A DNA stretch of 64,000 nt from Micromonospora echinofusca (GTDB lineage Bacteria; Actinomycetota; Actinomycetes; Mycobacteriales; Micromonosporaceae): the NCBI RefSeq assembly GCF_900091445.1, contig NZ_LT607733.1, positions 5,111,001 to 5,175,000 on the forward strand. Reading direction: 5' to 3'. Under the pieces are notes generated by a model. It saw only the letters and a program-made list of their open reading frames with translations, did not search any database and was not told where the DNA came from. Both the position numbers and the translations under genes were made by a program. Of the stretch, positions 60,010-64,000 are shown piece by piece; position 1 is the stretch's first letter, and each line of letters starts with the position of its first letter.

Positions 60010-62685
60010 ATGAGTCGGTGGGGTTTCGTCGGCCGTACGGATGAGCTCAACCGTCTGCTGTCGGCGGTGACCGGCGCGGAGGGGCGGGGCCTCTTCTTCT
60101 GCGGCAGCGCGGGCATCGGCAAGAGCCGGCTGCTGCGCGAGGGGGTGGCGGCCCTGCCGCGCGACGGGTACGCCGTCTGGTCGATCGCGGCCAGCGCCAC
60201 CACCGCCGCGCTCCCCTTCGGCGGTCTCGTCCAGGTGCTCCCCACCGAGCAGCCGCACGGCCTCTCCCCCGCCGGCATCCTGCGCTGGGCGGTGGACGTG
60301 CTGCAACAGCAGGCCGCCGGCCGTCGCATCGTGCTCGCCGTCGACGACGCGCACCTGCTCGACCCGCCGTCCGCGGCGCTGGTGCACCTGGTCGCGCGGG
60401 CCGACAACGCCACGGTCATCGGCACCTCGCGCGACGGCGAGCAACTCCCGCTGCCGATCCGGGCCCTGTGGACCGACGGTCTGGTCGACCACGTCGAGCT
60501 GAAGCCGCTGCCGCCGGCCCAGACCACCCGGCTGCTCTCCGAGATCCTGCGGGGACCGGTCGACGCCACCTCCGCCGACCGGCTCGGCCGGCTCTCCGAG
60601 GGCAACCCGCTGCTGCTGCGCGAGCTGGTGTTCGCCGCCGACCGGGGTGAGCTGACCCGCACGTACGGGATCTGGAAGTGGACCGGCCGGCTGGAGCTGG
60701 CCCCCAACCTGGCCGACCTGATCGACATCCGGATAGGCCAGCTCACCTCGGGCGTACGCGGGGTGGTGGAGCTGGTCGCCTTCGGCGAGCCGCTCGGGCT
60801 GCACCTGCTCAACCAGGCCGCCGACCCGGTGGACGTGGAGACCGCCGAGGAGCGCGGGCTGATCGCCGTGGAGCACGACGACCGGCGGGCCAACGTGCGG
60901 CTGGCCCACCCGCTCTACGGCGAGGTGATGCGCCGCCGCTGCCCGGTGAGCCGGACGCGGCGGTTGCAGGCCCGCCTCGCCGAGCTGCTGGAGCTGGTCG
61001 GCAAGCGACGCCGCGACGACCTGCTCCGGGTGGCCGTCTGGCGGCTCGACTCGGGCACCGCGCAGGATCCGGCCCTGCTGCTCGACGCGGCCGGGCAGGC
61101 GTTCGCCCGCTACGACGTACCGCTGGCGACCCGGCTGGCCCGCGCGGCGCTCGACGCGGGCGGGGGCTTCGACGCGGCGGAGCTGCTGGCCACCATCCTG
61201 ATGTTCGGCGACCGCCCGGACGAGGCGATCGAGGTGCTGGACGCGGTCGCCACCGACATCGAGGGCGACCGGCGGTTGAGCCGCTGGCTGACCGTGCGGG
61301 GCATGGTCAGCTACTGGGGGCTGAGCCGGGAGTCCACGGTGGAGGAGATCGCGGCCCGCCGGTCGACCCTCGCCGACTCCGCCGACCAGGCGCGGGTGCT
61401 GGCCTTCGAGGGCATCATGCGGCTGCACCGGCTGGACACCGGCATCGCGCTGCGGCTCGGGCAGACGGTGCTGGACCGGCCGGCCGCGAGCGTCGCGGCC
61501 CGGGAGCTGGCCCGCAGCACGATCGCCCACCTCCAGGCGGCGCAGGGGCAGCTGCACCGCAGCGCCACCGCGATCAACAAGGTGCAGGCCGAGGCGGGCC
61601 GGTGGCGGGGCGACATGCCGTACCTGCAACTGGCCCTGGAGCTGGCCCGGGGCACCCGGCTGGCGCTCGCCGGCGACCTGGCCGGCATCGACGCCATCGT
61701 GGCCGACGAGTTCGCCGACCTGGCCGGCGCCGGGGACTTCCGGCTCGGCACCGGCTACCTGGCCATCCTCCAGGCGTACGCGGCCCGGCTGCGCGGCCAG
61801 AGCGACACGGCGCTGCGCACCAGCCTCGGCGCCTGCGCGGTGCTCGCCACCAGCCGGGTGTACGCGGGCCTGGCCCAGGCCGAACGCGCCCAGGCGGCGG
61901 CGCTGCGGGGCGACGCCGCACAGGCGGCGGAGGCCATGGCGGAGGCCGACCGCACCCACGCCCCCGGCATGGTCGTGCTCTACCCGTGGCTGGAGCAGGC
62001 CCGCAGCGCCGTGCTCGCCGCCGGTGGCGACGTGTCCGGCGCCGTCAAGCACCTGACCGGGCTGGCCGACCGGCTACGCGCGGACGGCCTCGCCGGCCAC
62101 GAGGTGCACGTGCTGCACGACCTGGTCCGGCTGGGCCAGGCGGCCGCGCCGCTCGGGCCGACCTGCTCCGACGGCAGCCGGCGCACCGTCGCGCAGCGGC
62201 TCGCCGAGCTCTCCGAACGGGTCGACGGGGTGCTGCCGCCGCTGCTCGCCCGGCACGCCCGGGCCGCCGTGGGCGGCTCCGCCGACGAGCTGCTGGCGGT
62301 CGCCGACGGCTTCGACGCGCTGGACCTGGCCGTCTACGCGGTGGAGGCCACCGCCGCCGCCCTGGACCGGCTGCGCCGGCAGCGGTCCCCGGCGGCGGCC
62401 CCGGCCCGCGAACGCCTCGCGGCCCTGCTCGGCCGCTGCGACCTGATCCGCACCCCGGCGTTGCGGGCGGGCTGCCCGGCGCTGAGCGAACGCGAGTGGC
62501 AGGTGGCGCGCCTCGCCGCCGACGGGGTGACCAGCCGGGCCATCGCCGAGCGGCTCTTCCTCTCCGCCCGCACGGTGGAGAACCACCTCCAGCGCATCTA
62601 CGGCAAGCTCGGCGTCGCCGGGCGGGCGGAGCTGCGGGCCGCCCTCCAGGCGATCCCGGGCCACGAGGGCGGCGAGAGCGGGTGA
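60010..62685 (+). CDS. Large ATP-binding LuxR-family (LAL) transcriptional regulator
   Basis: 891 residues. Walker A CGSAGIGKSRLL at 31-42, Walker B RRIVLAVDDAHLLDPPS near 112, sensor region RLSEGNPLLLRELV. A long TPR-like helical middle follows (about 330-780). The C-terminal LuxR HTH is ALSEREWQVARLAADGVTSRAIAERLFLSARTVENHLQRIYGKLG. LAL proteins switch on catabolic or biosynthetic genes when a ligand and ATP bind. Targets are unknown. ATG 60010 is leaderless; an upstream in-frame ATG at 59965 lies before the -10. Intact counterpart of the fragment at 1-394, though not necessarily a close paralogue. Confidence 0.92.
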   Translation: MSRWGFVGRTDELNRLLSAVTGAEGRGLFFCGSAGIGKSRLLREGVAALPRDGYAVWSIAASATTAALPFGGLVQVLPTEQPHGLSPAGILRWAVDVLQQQAAGRRIVLAVDDAHLLDPPSAALVHLVARADNATVIGTSRDGEQLPLPIRALWTDGLVDHVELKPLPPAQTTRLLSEILRGPVDATSADRLGRLSEGNPLLLRELVFAADRGELTRTYGIWKWTGRLELAPNLADLIDIRIGQLTSGVRGVVELVAFGEPLGLHLLNQAADPVDVETAEERGLIAVEHDDRRANVRLAHPLYGEVMRRRCPVSRTRRLQARLAELLELVGKRRRDDLLRVAVWRLDSGTAQDPALLLDAAGQAFARYDVPLATRLARAALDAGGGFDAAELLATILMFGDRPDEAIEVLDAVATDIEGDRRLSRWLTVRGMVSYWGLSRESTVEEIAARRSTLADSADQARVLAFEGIMRLHRLDTGIALRLGQTVLDRPAASVAARELARSTIAHLQAAQGQLHRSATAINKVQAEAGRWRGDMPYLQLALELARGTRLALAGDLAGIDAIVADEFADLAGAGDFRLGTGYLAILQAYAARLRGQSDTALRTSLGACAVLATSRVYAGLAQAERAQAAALRGDAAQAAEAMAEADRTHAPGMVVLYPWLEQARSAVLAAGGDVSGAVKHLTGLADRLRADGLAGHEVHVLHDLVRLGQAAAPLGPTCSDGSRRTVAQRLAELSERVDGVLPPLLARHARAAVGGSADELLAVADGFDALDLAVYAVEATAAALDRLRRQRSPAAAPARERLAALLGRCDLIRTPALRAGCPALSEREWQVARLAADGVTSRAIAERLFLSARTVENHLQRIYGKLGVAGRAELRAALQAIPGHEGGESG

Positions 62686-62689
62686 ACCC

Positions 62690-62695
62690 TAGGCT
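62690..62695 (+). promoter_or_regulatory. -10 element of pncB (leaderless)
   Basis: TAGGCT starting 4 nt after the LAL stop, with 6 nt to GTG 62702. It gives pncB its own transcript. Confidence 0.55.
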
Positions 62696-62701
62696 GGGGA
62701 G

Positions 62702-63988
62702 GTGAGCACCCTTCGCCCCGCGCTGCTGACCGACCACTACGAGCTGACCATGGTCAGTGCCGCCCTGCGCGACGGCACCGCCGACCGCCGCTGCGTCTTC
62801 GAGGTGTTCAGCCGTCGGCTGCCCGCCGGCCGGCGCTACGGCGTGGTCGCCGGCACCGGCCGGCTGATCGAGCTGATCCGCGACTTCCGCTTCGACGCCG
62901 ACGAGGTCGACTTCCTGCGGCGTACCGGGGTGGTCGACGAGCAGGCCGCCGCCTGGCTGCGCGACTACCGCTTCACCGGCGACGTCGAGGGCTACGCCGA
63001 GGGCGAGCTGTTCTTCCCCAGCTCGCCGATCCTCACCGTCTCCGGCGGCTTCGCGGAGTGCGTGGTGCTGGAGACGCTCATCCTCTCGGTGCTCAACCAC
63101 GACAGCGCCGTCGCCGCCGCCGCCGCGCGGATGGTGACCGCGGCGCGCGGCCGGACCCTGATCGAGATGGGTTCCCGGCGCGCGCACGAGGAGGCGGCGG
63201 TGGCCGCGGCGCGGGCCGCGTACCTGGCCGGGTTCCGGTTCACCTCCAACCTCGCCGCCGGGCGGCGCTACGGCATCCCGACCGCTGGCACGGCCGCACA
63301 CGCGTTCACGCTGCTGCACTCCGACGAGCGGGCCGCGTTCGCCTCGCAGGTCGCCACGCTGGGCAAGGACACCACGCTGCTGGTCGACACGTACGACATC
63401 AGCCAGGGCATCCGCAACGCGATCGCGGTGGCCGGGCCGGACCTGCGGGCCGTGCGGATCGACTCGGGTGACCTGGCGGTGATCGCCCAGCAGTCCCGCG
63501 AGCTGCTCGACTCGCTGGGCGCCACCGAAACCAAGATCATTGTCTCCGGCGACCTCGACGAGTACGCCATCGCCTCGCTCGCCGCCGAGCCGGTCGACAT
63601 GTACGGCGCGGGCACCGCCGTCGTCACCGGCTCCGGCGCCCCCACCGCCGGGCTGGTCTACAAGCTCGTCGAGGTCGAGGGCCGCCCGGTGGTCAAGCGC
63701 TCCGAGCACAAGGCCACCATCGGCGGCCGCAAGGTGGCCGTACGCCGGCACAAGCCGACCGGCACCGCCACCGAGGAGATCGTCGTGCCGCAGGGCGTGC
63801 CCGACCCCCGACCCAACGACCGGCTGCTCCAGCACTCGTTCCTGGCCGGCGGCGAGCCGGTCGAGCGCCCGACGCTGGACGAGTCCCGGGAACACCTGCG
63901 CCAGTGCCTGATCTCCATCCCCTGGGAGGGTCTGAAGCTCTCCGCCGGCGACCCGGCCATCCCGGTCACGGTCGTCCCGGCCGACTGA
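62702..63988 (+). CDS. pncB: Nicotinate phosphoribosyltransferase
   Basis: 428 residues. LLTDHYELTMVSAALRDG, CVFEVFSRRLPAGRRYGVVAG, EMGSRRAHEEAA, RFTSNLAAGRRYGIPTAGTAAHAF, TTLLVDTYDISQGIRNAI, RIDSGDLAVIAQQSRELLD and IIVSGDLDEYAIASL are PncB signatures. It makes nicotinate mononucleotide from nicotinate and PRPP for NAD salvage. Its neighbourhood with clpS matches pncB1-clpS (Rv1330c-Rv1331) in mycobacteria, here separated by the dynamin-like and LAL genes. Confidence 0.96.
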   Translation: MSTLRPALLTDHYELTMVSAALRDGTADRRCVFEVFSRRLPAGRRYGVVAGTGRLIELIRDFRFDADEVDFLRRTGVVDEQAAAWLRDYRFTGDVEGYAEGELFFPSSPILTVSGGFAECVVLETLILSVLNHDSAVAAAAARMVTAARGRTLIEMGSRRAHEEAAVAAARAAYLAGFRFTSNLAAGRRYGIPTAGTAAHAFTLLHSDERAAFASQVATLGKDTTLLVDTYDISQGIRNAIAVAGPDLRAVRIDSGDLAVIAQQSRELLDSLGATETKIIVSGDLDEYAIASLAAEPVDMYGAGTAVVTGSGAPTAGLVYKLVEVEGRPVVKRSEHKATIGGRKVAVRRHKPTGTATEEIVVPQGVPDPRPNDRLLQHSFLAGGEPVERPTLDESREHLRQCLISIPWEGLKLSAGDPAIPVTVVPAD

Positions 63989-63994
63989 AAGGAG
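63988..63994 (+). promoter_or_regulatory. Shine-Dalgarno of a gene starting beyond the right edge
   Basis: AAAGGAG immediately after the pncB stop, 6 nt before the window end. A coupled downstream gene is expected; a nicotinamidase is common here, but it is not visible. Confidence 0.5.
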
Positions 63995-64000
63995 CACCAC

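Noticed and set aside
58039..62052. Minus-strand open frame of 1337 codons opposite the dynamin-like and LAL genes
   Set aside because: Low-complexity Arg/Gly/Ala/Pro translation without domains; it is the antisense shadow created by high GC at third positions of real genes on both strands.

Overview
This window is chromosomal DNA from a high-GC actinomycete. Gene content and order point to Micromonosporaceae, most likely a Micromonospora-type organism. The evidence is GC-rich third codon positions, frequent GTG and TTG starts, many apparently leaderless genes (a TANNNT box 6-8 nt before the start codon), and a block that parallels the Mycobacterium tuberculosis pncB1-clpS-mec-cysO-cysM-Rv1339-rph-rdgB region. 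No phage, insertion sequence or CRISPR array was seen. Assignments come from reading translated sequence and motifs; no database search was run.

Layout. 1-4.7 kb: the tail of a LAL-type regulator, a 2-oxoglutarate/Fe(II) dioxygenase, a divergent TetR/MFS-efflux pair with operator-like dyads, a decayed stretch and a YdeI-family protein. 4.8-6.5 kb: an ECF sigma factor with a CU044_5270-type membrane partner. 6.9-10.9 kb: tRNA-Lys, two tandem L,D-transpeptidase lipoproteins, tRNA-His and oligoribonuclease. 11-13.5 kb: a GT87 mannosyltransferase-like protein and a repeat-containing membrane protein. 13.7-19.9 kb: an envelope copper/thiol block with YcnI, a CopC-CopD fusion, a zinc-finger anti-sigma factor, a divergent ECF sigma factor, MauE/DoxX, a DsbA-like oxidoreductase and a secreted membrane protein. 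20-23 kb: Bcp peroxiredoxin, tRNA-Leu, a GNAT protein, a MOSC protein and a methyltransferase.

23.2-42.3 kb is an exopolysaccharide or cell-wall glycopolymer locus. It has an LCP ligase, a polyprenyl glycosylphosphotransferase, all four dTDP-L-rhamnose genes, a DUF1800/DUF1501 pair, a secreted subtilase with two beta-trefoils, and a tightly overlapping five-gene unit after the polymerase gene (flippase, pyruvyl transferase, three glycosyltransferases). It ends in an acyltransferase remnant. The expected product is a rhamnose-containing, possibly pyruvylated glycan made on a polyprenyl carrier, flipped, polymerised and attached to peptidoglycan.

42.4-52 kb: a membrane protein whose N-terminus resembles a decayed kinase N-lobe, then a histidine utilisation operon (RpiR regulator, hutU, an M20-family amidohydrolase, hutF, hutI, hutH). 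No hutG is seen; the M20 enzyme probably fills that step. 52-64 kb: an AEC transporter, rdgB, rph, an Rv1339-like phosphodiesterase, the cysM-cysO-mec cysteine pathway, DUF2017, clpS, a degenerate dynamin-like GTPase, a large LAL regulator and pncB. The CysO-like sulfur carrier carries about 26 residues beyond its terminal Gly-Gly, so it probably must be trimmed before use. This is the most interesting biochemical anomaly in the window.
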